The position numbers and the translations under genes are program-made. The notes under the pieces are model-generated. The model did no database searches. It was not told where the DNA came from and saw nothing but the letters and a program-made list of their open reading frames with translations. Shown here one piece after another: positions 24,901-39,630 of a stretch of 64,000 nt of DNA (positions within the stretch are counted from its first letter, which is position 1; each line of letters starts with the position of its first letter). This stretch comes from Locusta migratoria. Taxonomy: Eukaryota > Arthropoda > Insecta > Orthoptera > Acrididae. Where the stretch lies: NCBI GenBank assembly GCA_026315105.1, contig CM048745.1, positions 759,515,006 through 759,579,005 on the forward strand, read 5' to 3'.

Positions 24901-27900
24901 ATTTCAGTTTTTATTATTACAAGTAATGAGTATTCAGCAATTATTGTAAGTAGGGAATGGTAATAAAATATACCATTATACATGACATTCTGCAAAAGTT
25001 TTGTCACCCAAATTTATATTCGCGATAGAATTTGACGGTTTAATTGTTACAAAGTGCACATCTCGCCCAGTAGGGAGCAGTGAAAATAATATGTAGAGCT
25101 GTATATTCTCGGATATGGTCATCCTGTTCTGTCGCTGTGGCCCAATATAAGTTTTACCACTGTGATGTTGGTTTATTCGGGTGATCTATGAAGGCAAATC
25201 AGGAAGTCTTTATACCTATTTGCTTAACAAAATAACGGCTGTAATGAGAAGTCAACATTTCTATTCCCAGCATCAGACTTATTGTGCTAGAGGGCGGCCT
25301 TATTTGCCGTTAGTTCCATCGAACAGCGCTTACGTTAGTTATTGAATATGGCAGCAGTTGTGATTCATACCTCCTCGGTGTAAGATCAACAACGTGTGAA
25401 TCGTTTTCTATACAGTAATGAAAGAACGCCCATGGAGATCTACAGGAAAGTGCAACCCACATACGGGTACATTTTGGAAAGTGTAAAGTGGTGGTGTTTT
25501 GAGTTTAAGAAGACGTGAAGTAATGTTATCGACCTACTGGGATTGCCGTGCACCGCTCGTGCAGGATTTCATGGAACAATGTGCAACCTTGAAAGCCGAC
25601 AGCTTTTGTTCCACACTATCAGGTATGAGAGCAAACATCACACGAGGCAGCGAGGAATTTTTGTTGTGGACAACGTGATTCTGTTTCACCACTAGCTGAA
25701 TTGCCAGGAGCTCCGGAAATTACACTGCGATATTCTGGACTACTCGACATACAGTGCACAATTCGACCCTTTTTAAATCAACGTTTCCGGATCGGTGAAG
25801 AGGTTTCCAGTAGACACAGATTCACAAGTTACGGTGAAACCAAGATAACTGTCCGGCGGTGGTTGCATAGACCACGAATTCTACCACAGGAACATTTCAA
25901 TTATGGTGCTGGATGGGACAAATGTAAGAACCGGTGTGGGCTGTAGAAAAGCATATGTATTTGTAACGCAGTGGCTTCTGTGCCGCATTTCCATTCACCA
26001 AACTGCGTAAATTTGAGAAAATATCAGGAAAGTGCCGGAAACCTGAAACTACGAATTTCACGAATTTCAGCGCCAGTTCGTCGGTGACAAGACTAGACAT
26101 AAAAACTGGTACTCAAAGTGAATATGAGTACATTAACTTTTTGTTTAAATAAAGGCACACTCATTATTTCCCAAACACATCACAAATTACGCAATGAATT
26201 TCAATTAGTGTACAGTTAATCGCCAAGAGAAGCCTAATCAGACTACGAACCTTAGAAATTATACTTCTTTCCATTGCAGTGCGCAATAAAAAACGTCACA
26301 AAAAGAAAAGCAGCAAAGACACAGACTACCTGTTACCACGGCAGGATGTTTAATGTGTATGGGTTCGTTATGGCACTAACATCACAAAGATCAGGGTTCT
26401 TGCCCTACCCACCAAAGTGATTGAGTGAATTGTCTATTTAATTTTGTGAAGCCCTCGTAAAACTATCCCTTCTCTTCATCTCGTTGCATTTCTTTATGAT
26501 TTGCTTTCTGCACAGTAAAAGTTTTTATATATACGATCCACATTCCATAGAGCTGTGCTACTTGCAAGTGACACTTAACGTTAAAGCTACTTCATAAAAA
26601 CCGTATGTACACACTCTCGGTTACCTTAATGGTGTTGAAACAGAGGATGACACACAAAAGGCCAAAATACTAAATGTCTTTCCCAAACCTGTTTCTCGCA
26701 GGAAGGTTGCACTGTAGTCCTTCTCTAAACCGTTACACAGACAGATATTGTAATAAACGTCAGAGGTGTGAAAAAGCAATTATAATCGGTTAACAAAGAA
26801 AAGGCTGCTAGATCTGATGGGATTTAAATTCAATTTTACACGCAGTATGCGAAGGAGCTTTCTCCCCTCATCTAGACACTGTCTGACATTGGTTGGAAAA
26901 ACCGCAGGTCATCACTGTGTTCAAGAATTGTCGTCGAACCAATGCTAGAAACTATAGTCATATATTCCTAATGTCGGCCAGTTTCAGAATTTTGGATCAC
27001 GTTCTGTGTACGAGTATTATGACAATTATTGAGACTGGAAATCTCCTTTGCAGAAATTAACTTGGTTTCCGGAAACAACCATCATGTGAAATCCAATTCA
27101 CACAATTAACCCCCGAGATACCGAAAGCAGTCAATATAGGCACCCAGGTAGATGTTTCTTTTCTTTCAGCAGTCATTTGATGTCATTCCGCACCCTCACC
27201 TGATGAAGAAAATGGAGCATATGGAATATCACGCCGTGTGACTGTATTGAAGCGTTTCTAGTTAAATGTACACAACATGATGTTCTCAACAGAGAGAAGT
27301 CTTCATATTTCTTAGAGGATACAAGTTACTGTTATAGCCTCATTTATTTTAACATTATATGTAAATGACCTTGTATACAATATCGGATTCAGCGAGACTT
27401 CTCGCTGATGACCCAGTAGTATATCGATAAGTTGCAACACTGCAACACTTTGTTACATGCTCATTTAGTATTCACAAAAGTGTTACAGAGATAATCAGGA
27501 TACTACAGTGGCATAGGCTGCAGGCAGGATGTTATTCACCGTGGTGCTGTCTTTTATTAAAGTTCAGAGAGTATGTGTTTCTGGAAAAGTCAACCAATCT
27601 ATTGGTTCCATTTTCGTGTATTTTAGTAAAGGAACAAATTAAAGAGATTAGATGCTGCACAGACATACCAACAAGAATTTCTTGAACGAAACTTACCCAA
27701 TTGTAATGTGAGGAGGAATGACAATGACATCTGCCAGACATCGCGAGGTGTAGCTGTAGGTCTTACAGTTTGTACACCAGTGCAATTCGGATTTGTCTTC
27801 AGTGCTAATTCATTCTGGATGTCTGAATTCATTTGGTTTGTCAGTATGTGTGCAGTGCTGTGTGGACGCAGGCCATACCCTGACTATTGCCTCAGGTGCC

Positions 27901-30900
27901 GGTGGCCTTCCTGCGCCGGCTGTCGGGCTCGCTGCGCCGCCTGCACCTGGGCTACAACCGGCTGTCGCGGCTGGAGGCGCGCGCGCTGGGCGCCCAGCCG
28001 CACCTGGAGGAGCTGTCGCTGCCGCACAACGGCATCGTCTCGCTGCGCGCGCAGGCGTTCGCGGGCGCCGGCGGCTCCCTGCAGCTGCTCGACCTCTCGC
28101 ACAACCACATCGAGACGCTGCAGCTGCGCCAGTTCCACGGGCTGCCGCGCCTACGCGTGCTCGACCTCTCGCACAACCACATCCGGTCGGTGCCGCGCGA
28201 CGCCTTCCGGGACTCTCAGCTGGAGCGGCTCGACCTGTCGCACAACCAGCTGGTCGTAATGCCGGGCAGCTCGCTTGCCGAAGTGGGCCCCACGCTGCGA
28301 CGCCTGCTGCTGTCCCACAACCAACTCGAGCACCTGGACAGCAGCATGTTCCTGGAGACACCGCACCTCCTACAGCTGCACCTCGCCCACAACAAGCTCA
28401 CCATCCTCCCAGACAACGTTTTCTCCAGTGTGGATGGGCTGCTCGAGCTGGACCTATCGGGCAATCCGTTACGTGCGAACTTTAAGGAATTATTTCACTA
28501 TGTGCAACGACTGCATACACTCAGCCTAGCCAACACGGGACTAAGGTTGTTTCCTCCTCTTCCCCTACCTCATTTAGTGCGACTGAACCTTAGTGAGAAT
28601 CTTATCGGTGATAGTGACGGAAATGCACATTTAGATTCTACGTCGTCCAGGGAACTCTCTCGGTTGCGGTACCTGACTCTATCTGGCAACCGATTAGGAA
28701 TTGTACCTGCGCATATTTGGACTATGATGCCTCTTCTTCGAGAATTAGACCTCACAAGGAATCCTATAAAGGTCAGTACTTGGAGAATTTAGTTTCACTC
28801 TGTTCATTTTGTATCACATTCATTGTTATTTGTGGAAGTGACTAATATTATTCTTTTCTTTATTCAGTTAAGTAGAATATCCATATTTGTCCATATTGTC
28901 ATGCCCATATTTACGTACAAATTCAGTTCCATACGAGTTGCAATTAAGTTTCGATGTATTACGTTTCCTGCTTACATGTAGTGATTACGAGAAAACGAAA
29001 TGTTCTTCCGAAAATTGTTCATGCAAAAACATAGGCTGTCGCAGTTTATTAGCAAATTAGGTAACCTGAAAGGGTGTATCAAGATGTGGTAAAAATTATT
29101 TTGCCCGGACATTTAAGGAATCGAACGACTTCCGAGAAACGGAACATTTCTTTCTTTCTTTTTTATCGGGTAGTCCCAAATGCCCCTTGAGTGTAATGAC
29201 ACTTAGTGGTGAAAATTATTTATTTTTCTTCACGTTTCCGCTCCCTGATCGATCTACCACTGATAACATTGAATTTAAATTCCCTTGAATTTACAGGTAT
29301 TTGTTTACAAACAATTGTTGTTAAACATTACTTATGAACAGCAAGTCATCTACTGCTACTCACTGACGATTTCGGAGAGGCCAATAAATGTTGGTTTTTA
29401 GAAAATTGTTCATGCAAAAACATAGTTTGTTGCAATTAATTTCATATGAAAATTAGGAAAAAAAGTTAATTGGGGGTGTTGGTAGCGGCTGGTGGACCTA
29501 GTGGCAGGCAAGGGCGGTCGTCCCGCGGGCCGTGGTAGCCCAAGTGGCCAGATGTTGCGGTGGTTCTCGGAAGGGCAAGCTGTTTACGAAACACTTGAGT
29601 GCAAGTACATGATTGATGTTATCGGTCATTATAGCCGGTAATTGTATGGTCAAAAGTGCGGTTATTTGTAATTTGTCATTCGTCCTAAGGAGTACCATTT
29701 TCCTACTAAATGCAACTTCATGTTCGATGTCAATCATCCTGTCTTTTCAGGAAATGCGCTATTGTTCGAGTGTGGGGGGGCTGGGGGATAACGGTACATC
29801 ACCGGTCGGGCAAGAGGCCATGATGAACGAGTGGGCGACAGTGCCATTACTATATGACCTGCAGCCAACAGTAGGCGCCGTGTTCCGGCTACATTCGAAT
29901 GTATAATTTTATTCCTGTATTCCTGAAATTTTGTATGGTTGCAATAGGCTTCGTCACTATCAAGTGATGTTAACGAATTATTCGACACTTGACTATCAAA
30001 AGAATAGGAACATATCTAAAATTTAGTGCTGTGTATTGCGAAAGTACTATACATGCGTATATTACAATAGCAGCATGAGTGCTAGGACGTGTATGTCTTT
30101 TTTTATGGAGAAAGTTCTTATACTACTGGAATTCATCTTATGGGGAATGTTGGAGGACCCTCTGTTATGAATTTCGACAGTGTTCCACTGATAGTCATGA
30201 GAGTTGGCAGATCTAGCCTACGTAATTTTCTACAAACAAATACAGGACGAGATGGAGAGGTACAGAAGATGCACAGAGAGAGAAGCAGAAGATTAACAGA
30301 GGGGCGGGAGGGTAGAAATGATGGGCCAAGGGATGAGAAGGAAGATATGAATACAGAAATGGTAGGGAGAAAGAGAGGGTGCAGGGAGGAAACGAACAAG
30401 TGAGAAAAGCAGATGAACATAGCGGGCAAGGGGACGAGAAGGAGGTAGATTAGTAAAATATTCAAATATATACCTGATGTACAATATGTTATTACGAATT
30501 ATATTTAACGTTGTTTGTATGAGAAGGGAAATGGATAAGGAGACAGGGATGGGTGGAGAAGAAGGAAGAGGAGGTAGATGGAGCATCAGAAGGTGTTGCA
30601 TACAGAGAGGGAGAAGAACGACAAAGAGAGAAGAAGAGATGGTCAGAGAGAACAGGGGGCGGGGCAGGAGTAGGAAAAGGTAACGGATTAACAGAACATT
30701 GCAACAAATATATATCCAGGGAACGCAGGGTTTTCAACTGGTATCAATGTAAATCAAATACAGAAGACCTGATTCAAACGCTGTAAAAATTCTTTGCCTA
30801 ATAATAATATTACTGATAATAATAATAACAACAAGAATAATATTCTTAATATTCAACTATTTCTGCCGCGTCTCTGCGTTGCAGCGATTAAAGTTCTCAG

Positions 30901-33900
30901 CCAAAGACCGTATTACTTTTACATTGTCAAACTCCCTGAGTAGGCCAGCGTGTCTACTAAAAGGATATAAATATCATTTCATTTACTATATTAAGACTTA
31001 CAAAATTAACATCAAATACATAAAACTTCTACAAAAAAATTGACGTACATATTCTTGTAATAAATTTATCATTGCACACATGAGAAATAAAAGAGAAAGA
31101 AACCTATGTTCCACACTGTATTCTCGGATGGAGTGCTCCATTCTAGTCTGTCACTATGTCTAATGACCACAGACGACTAATCGCTGATATGGACTACCTG
31201 GCAGTAGGTGGCAGCACAATGCATATAATATGATAAACGAGTGTTTCTGGCGGTATCCAGATACTTTTGATCATATAGTACATGTGAACGATACCTTAAA
31301 TGCTTTCCTTCTGGCACGTTCTATCATAACCCCAGAGAAGTCTATGAGTAACTGCACTAGAAGCTACTACAATGAAAGATACTGGTACGCCTGCCTAATA
31401 ACATGTATGGCCCTGGAAAATACTGAGATGCCACAGTCCAAAGTGACACTGATTCGGCTAGTGTGTGAAGTAGTGCCACAGAGAATGACATCCTGCAGGA
31501 CTGTCCTTAAATAGGCTGGAGATCTCTTCTGAAACGCATGTTGCCATTAATTTTTGTGTGTGTGGAGTTTGGTGTTCAGGTGATTAAATCCTGGGGTGTG
31601 TTTCTGGGACCACTCAGTAGCAAGTCTGGACATTTGGGGTGCTGAAGTACATCAGAATGGACATGGATCATAGATGAATGAAGGTTGTCAGCCAGAATTC
31701 GTAACCTAGACATATCAGGTTTCATATCAATGCAACTGCACATGCCCCACACAGTTATATTGCCTCCATTAGAACAGTCCCCTGCTGACACCCAGGTCCT
31801 ATGGATTAATGAGATGGTCTCCATACCTGTACACATCTATACAGAGGATAGAATTCGAAATGGCACTTGTCAAACGACGAAACATATTTCTATTCAACAA
31901 GAGTCCAGTGTTATTGTTGATGGGCACAGGTGAAGCATAAAACTTAGTGTCATTCAGTCAGGGTACACTTGCATGCAGTCATCTGCAACAGACATCAATT
32001 GTTGGTCCCATTCTTGCAAATTCTTTTCCCAGTGGTAGCTATGCCCAAGGCTTGATTTTTATGGAATTCCAGAATTTCACGGGAAACTAGTGAAATGGTC
32101 ATACGTGAAAATCCCCACCTCATCACTACCTTCCAGTCCCATCTCTCGTGCTCGAAACTCAGGTAAATCGTGATAACCTGCCATTATAGCAGCAGTAACC
32201 GATCTAACGCCTGCTTCTGACACCTGGTGTTTTCTGCAGGCATTGTCTACCGCAGACCCATCTACATACCTCTGTGAATAAGTTACCTATACCAGAACAT
32301 TTTCCTTGGCTCATCAGTTTGGTAATGTTCGCCTACAGGTGCTGACGCGAGACAGCTTCTCCGGCCTTTCGCGGCTCACGGTGCTCAACGTGGAGGACCT
32401 GCCGGACGTGGAGCGCTTCGAGCCGGACGCGCTGTCGGGGCTGCCGCAGCTGTCAGCGCTGCGCATCCAGACGTGGCCGCGCGCCGACAAGTACCGGCCG
32501 CGGCTGGGCGGCGCGCTGGCGGCGGTGTGGCCGCTGCGCGAGCTGTCGGTGCGCGTGCAGGAGCCGGCGCTCGCGGAGCAGCTGGCGGGCGCCTTCGGCC
32601 ACGCCAAGCTGCGCCGCCTCGAGCTGAGCGGCTGCGCGCTGCGCTCGGTGGCGGCCGACGCGCTGGACGGGCTGGCCGACGGCTCGCACGAGCTGCTGCT
32701 ACGCGTGCGCCACACCTCGCTGGAGGAGCTGCCGCCGGGGCTGGTGGCCGGGCTGGCCGCGCGCGTGCCGCACCTCGCGCTCGACCTGCGCGACAACCGC
32801 TTCGCCTCCATCTCGCCCTCCGACCTCTACCCAAACGGGTCGCTCTGGGAGAGCGTCGGGACCAAGCCGTTTCCAGGTACTGTGTTCATGTCATGTAAAA
32901 CTATGTGCCCATTGTGATAATCATTTACATACATAAGGCTGCAACAGAGTTGCTGAGCGCATTGAGGCGCTATGCTCCAATGTGTGAGGCTGCTCCCCAT
33001 CGGGGGTTCGAATCCTCCCTTGGGCTTGTATGTCTGTGTTGTCTTTAGCATAAGTTAGTTTATAACTTCCTGGACGTATCGGTAATTAAATTGGATGATG
33101 GGACTCTGTGTCATATGGTGTACAGGAAGGACACACACATACACTGATTGATACATCCACAAGGAATGAAAACCATCATCTGAGCTATAATTAAAACCTT
33201 CGTGGAGAGAGCAATCAAAATCTGTGAGCCAGTTTACTTGGAGGAAGAACTAAATCATCTACAGTCGGCCTTCGAGAAAAATGCATATGGTGGCATGGAA
33301 ATTGATGGAGCGATCCATCGAAGAAGAGAAGAATCCAGAAGTTACGAGCAACAATGGCAACCATGTGGAAAAGTTTTCCTTCTGTACATTAGCAGAATTA
33401 CTGATCGAATCGTGAAAGTATTGGCTAAACGTAGTGTCGAGATGATGTACAGATCCACCAAGAAGATAAAAGATTTCTTGAGATCGGCAAAAGACGCATG
33501 TCACCCCTAGCAACACCTGGGATATACAAACTTCCTTGCAGCTGTGTTCAAGTATATACTGGAACAACTAAAAGAAGCATCAACACCCACTTAACTGAAC
33601 ATAAAAGGAACTGTCGTCTGGTCCACATGGAAAAATAGGCAGTAGCAGAACGTGTTTTTCAACATGGGAACAATGAAATAAAATTTAATGAAACGAGCGT
33701 TTACATCACATTATCATGCATGTATGTATATAAAGCAAAAGAGATTCACAAACACCGGAATTAGTTTGATAGAAAAGAACGAAGTCTGAAGTTAGATAAA
33801 ATATGGATGTCGACATTGCACCAACAAGATGACAGTCGATTACTTTTAATCGAGAATGATGTCGTCATCCAAAGATAGGCACACAGTCAGCCTCACATGA

Positions 33901-36900
33901 CGTATGGTGGTGCTCTATATGCTTTCTATAAATGCGAGAGCCCCTCAGACAACAGTGGCAGTTGCCGGAAGATCCTGGAAGAGTCTACCACAGTTGGGGA
34001 CGAAAAGTCGTGAGAAGTTTTATACCTGGACCACGGCCTACAAACCTGGAGGTTTTACCTGAAGACAACGCTGGCCGTGAAAGTTTACATTGTATGATAA
34101 ATTTATAAATAGTTTCTAAGTTTAGGGATTGATAACCCCATTAGCTTAATAAAAGTTTGAAAAGTTTTCTTACATTCATAAAAGAATAAGATATTTGTGC
34201 TTATATTTCACTCTGAAGCCAAGGCTATATATTGCAAAGTAAAAGCAGTTATCAGTCTCTCATTGAGCACTATGGTAGCTAAGAGTTCATAATGGCAAAT
34301 ATGTGTGTGTGTGTGGGGGGAGGCGGTAAATATTTCGCTTTGAAGCAAATTCTACACAATACCGACGAATGGTCTATTTGTGTAGTTGTACTCCAATGTC
34401 TCCCACTTTCTGCAAGTACAGTACCCCTCAAAACCCTCTTGTACCACTTGGTATGTGCAATGTTATTCCATGATCTCAGAGTTGGCACCTACAATATTAC
34501 TAGGACAAAAGCTTAATCATCTTAAAAAGTAGGAAGCCTACATGGCAATATTATTGTTTATTTTATGACGAACAGTGTCAATGGGCTATGCCACCATCAT
34601 CTGGTCATACAAAATTATACATTGTGGTCATCTTCCGTAATTTAAAAAATAACCACATTATATAATTTTATATGACTAGATGACTGTGGCATAGCTCACT
34701 GAAACCGGTTGTCATAAAAATATAATTATATTTATATCTTGGCTTTCTACGTTTGATGATAATTAATTCATCAGATCTCTACAATCTACGATGTCAGATA
34801 ATGTAAACAACAGCTATTGTAAAGCGACTTTCGCTGGTATCAATGTAAAGCAGGATTCATGCATGTAAATATCTTGAAACATTTTGAAACGTCAGCAAAT
34901 GTGTTTTTAAAACAAACTAATGTGTTCTTAAATTGACATACTACATTATTCACCAGAAATCTTTAGCATGACGGATCACTTAAACAATGGCGTTGATTGC
35001 ATCACAATACACCAATTACATCCCAAGATTTTTCGAAGTTGACGCTTAATAACGCAAAACACGCGGCTAGCGGACGTCCTGAGTCTCAGGCGAAAACTCC
35101 ATGCCGCTCAGGACGTTCACTAACCTCGTGTTTTGCATATTTCAAGCGTCAACTTCGCTTCGAAATATGTTAGGATGTAATTGGCGAATTCGATCCAATC
35201 GACGCCGTTGTTTATGTGATTTGTCATACTATAGATTTCTGATCAATTAATATATTGTGTCAATATAAAAACACATAACTTTGTATTAAAAATCAAGATG
35301 CAGTCGTTTTACAATATTTCAAAACATTTACATTCACGACCTCTTGCCTTACATGGATATCTGTGAAACTCGTTTTACATTAGCTGTTGTTGTTCCAGAG
35401 ATATTATGGGTTGTCAAAATAAATGGGAATCCCTGTATGGTCTCAAAAGTCATCACTGGTCCTCAGTGCTAATTATATATAACTTTATAAATTTTAATCA
35501 TTATATTTTGTAAAAAAGTAAATACAAAAGTCAAATGTTTGTTAACAAAGGGACCAAACTGCTGAGGTAATCGGTCCCTAGGCTCATAAAATACTTAATC
35601 TAACTTATGCTTATCAAAACACACGTACGCATTTGCGAAGTAGGACTCGAACCTCCGGCAGGAATAGCCACGCACTTCATGTTATGGCATCTTGGATCAT
35701 GCAGCACAACACTACGATATTGTTACTTGTGAATCGTATACTCTGCTGTTGAATACTATGATTCGGTGTGCCTCAATAGTTTTCGTAACAAAGACGATTG
35801 TTTATCTCAATGCAAAAATTATTTAGCTCAATAATTGTTTAGTTCCCTAAATTGCTCCAGGCTACCTACTAGAAAGACGACAGGCCATGTCATCTTTTCA
35901 AAAAACCTCGCCTAACATTGAAAATGTTTCATCTTCTTAATGTGACTGTGGTAATGAATATCAGACGCAACTTTTAATGACTTAATCGCTTAGATTTTTA
36001 TTTATAGTTCAATGGTTTTAGTTCTGTGTTTGTACAAAAATATATATTTCGTCTGTTAATGGCGTTTTATTTTACAATAATCTGAATAAATAAAAAGTTA
36101 ATTGTTTGTCGTTAGTCGCCTTTATGTGACTTCAGGTCCCTTTTTTGGGTCTCTCTATCTCTTTCTTAGGCAAGCTACGGATGTCCTTCCTATAGGCTGT
36201 TAAGTCATTGGGCAAACTAGTGATATTAGTTCTTGTGGTCTAATTTGTTTATTAATTGTTCTAATCTTAAATCTGTTCACTTATGGTTTTAAGTTCTAAT
36301 TCCTGTGTAATTGTTCTATCGTATTATACAGTCTACAGCAGGGGCATGTCTTTAAACTTACTCAGCTTGTAACTTTCGTTTATCTCCAGCCATATGATTC
36401 AGTCCTCACTGTCATAACGTATACATGATACTGCTGTTGTTTTGTAGAAATTAATTAGTCAATTTAGGCACTCAATAATACACGCCTGGCTACTCAAAAT
36501 TCAGCATCCCGAAGGAAGCATCCAAATGAGATGAAATTGCAGCTTGCATTTGCGACTATAAGAGATGCACATTATTAGCATTTAATTGCATTAACAGACG
36601 TTTCTCGGTAGAATACTTGATACAGTTTGAAGGAAACGAAAGAAAAAAGTGTGACATTCTACAGTACTTTTATTATAATACCAACCGCTTTTCGGCTTTT
36701 ACGCCATCATCAGCAACTTAGTGAGACGATCCAGTTTACTCCTCACGATCGGTCCCGCAGGAAATCTTCCGCTGCCTACCAAGCACTGGGGCGACCTCCC
36801 AAGCTGCCACGGGTGGTGTAACTGCCTTACTGCGAGCAGTAAAAGCGCTAGCTGCAGGCGCTGGCTGATCAGTGGACACGCGACAATCGTCTGATGGTTC

Positions 36901-39594
36901 CCACGGCTGGCCCATAACAACGCCGCATTCAGCTGTCCGTGTCTGAAGCTAGGAGCGTCATGGACTCAGTTCGCATCCACACATACCATTCACATTTCCG
37001 ACGTTTGATGTCAGTATCCAGAAAGACGAATGAGTAAAAAGACTCTTTGTAGACTCTACAATGAGTAACTAAGGTAAACAAAGACGACTAGTGCTTGTGC
37101 TACTCTAACAAAGAAAAGAGTAAGGAAAAAAAGACGACTATCGCGATAAAGGAGAAGCAATATACTGGTGTCCAACTACACGAATTTAAAAAAAAACAAA
37201 GATTGGACCTCATAAATACAATAAAAGCAACGAACGTATTAACTGAAACTAAACAGTAAACAAGTAGATGAAGAAAACTTTATTGCACTTATCTTTTGTG
37301 CCCCCTCTACAGTGTAGTGTGCGCTGATATGCCAGAATAAAACTGTGTTTCAGTTTCGAATCTCAGTTCCGACAGACAGTCTTTAAGCTTCCAGGAAGTA
37401 TCGTATCAGTTTCTCCGCTGCGGAGTGAAAATATAATTCTGGAAACATCCTCTGAGCAGTGGCTTAGCCATGTCTCCACTATATATTTTGTCATAGGATT
37501 TCTGGGTCTTCATAGTACGCAGGAGAACTGTGAAGTTAAGAAAGTAGGAGGCGAGGTACTGGCGGAAGTGAAGCCATGTAAAGCGTGCTGGCGTAGCCCA
37601 CTTGGTACACCGTTTGACTGCGAAAGTTGATGGTCCCAGGTTCGAATTCCGGTATTCCGGTTCCGACAAACAGGTTTTAATCTGCAAGGATCATGGAGTC
37701 GTAAGAGAGAGGGAGACGGGGTTCGCATCTGAACATTTGAGAGGGGGGGGGGATTGGACTGGGAGAAATTTGGAGATGGAATGAAAGGCCAGGGTCGAAG
37801 AAATAATTAACTGTAATTCTGTCAGAAGGAACAACGGACCTAGAAGAGCAGTTGAGCGGAATTGACATCGTGTTGAAATGAGCGTATAAGATTAAGGTTA
37901 ACAACAGCGAAAAAGGTGAAATCCAATGAAGTCTAAGAAAATCAGGCGATACTGAAGGAGTTAGATTAGGCAACGAAATAATACAGAAGGTAGATGGGGT
38001 TTGTTATATAGACAGTAAAGTAACATAATATAGTCGCAGTACAGAGGATAGAAAATGCTGATTGGCAATGGAAAGAAATGCGTTTTTGAAAAAGAGAAAT
38101 TTGGTAACATCGAATATTAATTTAAGTGTAAGAAAGTCTTTTTCGAAGGCATTTTTGTGGAGTGTTACTTTTTACGGTAGTAAAACATGTGTGATAAATA
38201 GTTCAGACTGGAAGAGGAGAGAGTGGCTTTTGAAATTTAGTAATACAGAAGAATGCTGAAGACTATGTGGATCACTAGTGAGGAGGTACTGAACAGATTG
38301 GGAAGAAAATTAATTTCTGCCATACCTTGACTAAACGAAGGGATCGATTGATAGGGAACGTTGTTATACATCGACGAATCGTAAATTTAGGAGTGTAGAG
38401 GGAACTGTGTGGAGTATAAATGGCAGAGGGAGACCAAGAGACGAATACAGTAAGCAGATTCAAATGTATGTGGGTTGCCGTTCTTATGAGAAGATGAAGA
38501 GAATTGCTCGGGATAGTCTCCGGACTATAACAACAACAACAACACCAACACACACACACACACACAAAATCAGATTGATTGTGTAATAAATAGTATCGGG
38601 TATTCATTAATAAAAGGAAGTCTATGCTGAATACAATATTTATTTACTTTTTGGATGTCTCTTTGTATTTGCGTTTATCAGAACTGTAGTTGTTGCAGAG
38701 AGATTTGCACTGAAACACGTGGGACACTCTGTGTACTGTATGCTCATGTAATCTTTCAGCGTGGAATGATGGGGTTTCCAATTGTGAGGACCAGTCCGTA
38801 GTACTCTTACTGATTGACCAAAAACGAACAAGCGTCAACGGAACGTAGGAGCTTGTGCTGAAACAGCGACAGACGGGACCGTCCTAAGCAGAGGGGGAGA
38901 GTAGGGTAGAGGTCTGCGTCGTTAGCTGCGACAAGGCGTATCCCGCTGGGACGTGTGTGCCGACGGCTTGGCAGCGAATGTCACAGCGGGCAGCGGCTCC
39001 TGCCTGCTCTGTCGCGATAAATCCCAGCTGGCGGCCCATCTGCCTGAGGACTCTCCAACTGATAGAGAGAGGCGCACATACATCTCCATCTGCTGTACCA
39101 TCTGTTGTACCATAGCTCTATAGTGATGAATTTATACAAATAGACACTAATAATAACCAGCCACTACCCCGTCTTTATTCCGGTAATTGTGTCTGTACTT
39201 CAGCCATTATAATTACTTTAGGGAACAATATAAATTGTTTCATGAACTGCGGAAAAGCAAAAGTTGCCAAGGAACTCGATCCTACAGCAACTTGCGAGCT
39301 CTGATGATAGCAGCATATATCTGTTTTACTTTATGAAAGATTATTTATTTGTTTCAATCTTCTGTTAGTGCTTCTCCTCCACAAACTTCGCTGTCCAGTT
39401 TCACATCCTCCCCTCTCCTTATTCGTCCCCTCCTGGATTATCTATAACTGCTTTCTCCTCCAGCCATCTTCACCTGTACATTTGCTCCTTCCCACCTTCT
39501 CAATTAAACGATGGGACATATAATTCCAATCAGCAATTCCTGCACTGTGTTTTTTACTCACATAGGCAATTACACCATTTCGTCAACTTGATCC

Positions 39595-39630
<36 letters not shown>

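Noticed and set aside
27708..28485. Large plus and minus frames over the fifth exon
   Set aside because: Cys/Arg/Ala-rich shadows limited to the GC-rich half; the LRR frame alone is open across the composition break.
30089..30786. Several overlapping frames of 68-110 codons on both strands
   Set aside because: Low-complexity purine/pyrimidine tract; products are simple Arg/Glu or Ser/Leu/Pro sequence.
38922..39113. Possible GC-rich exon on the minus strand
   Set aside because: No domain, no splice-compatible partner, and composition alone is not evidence.
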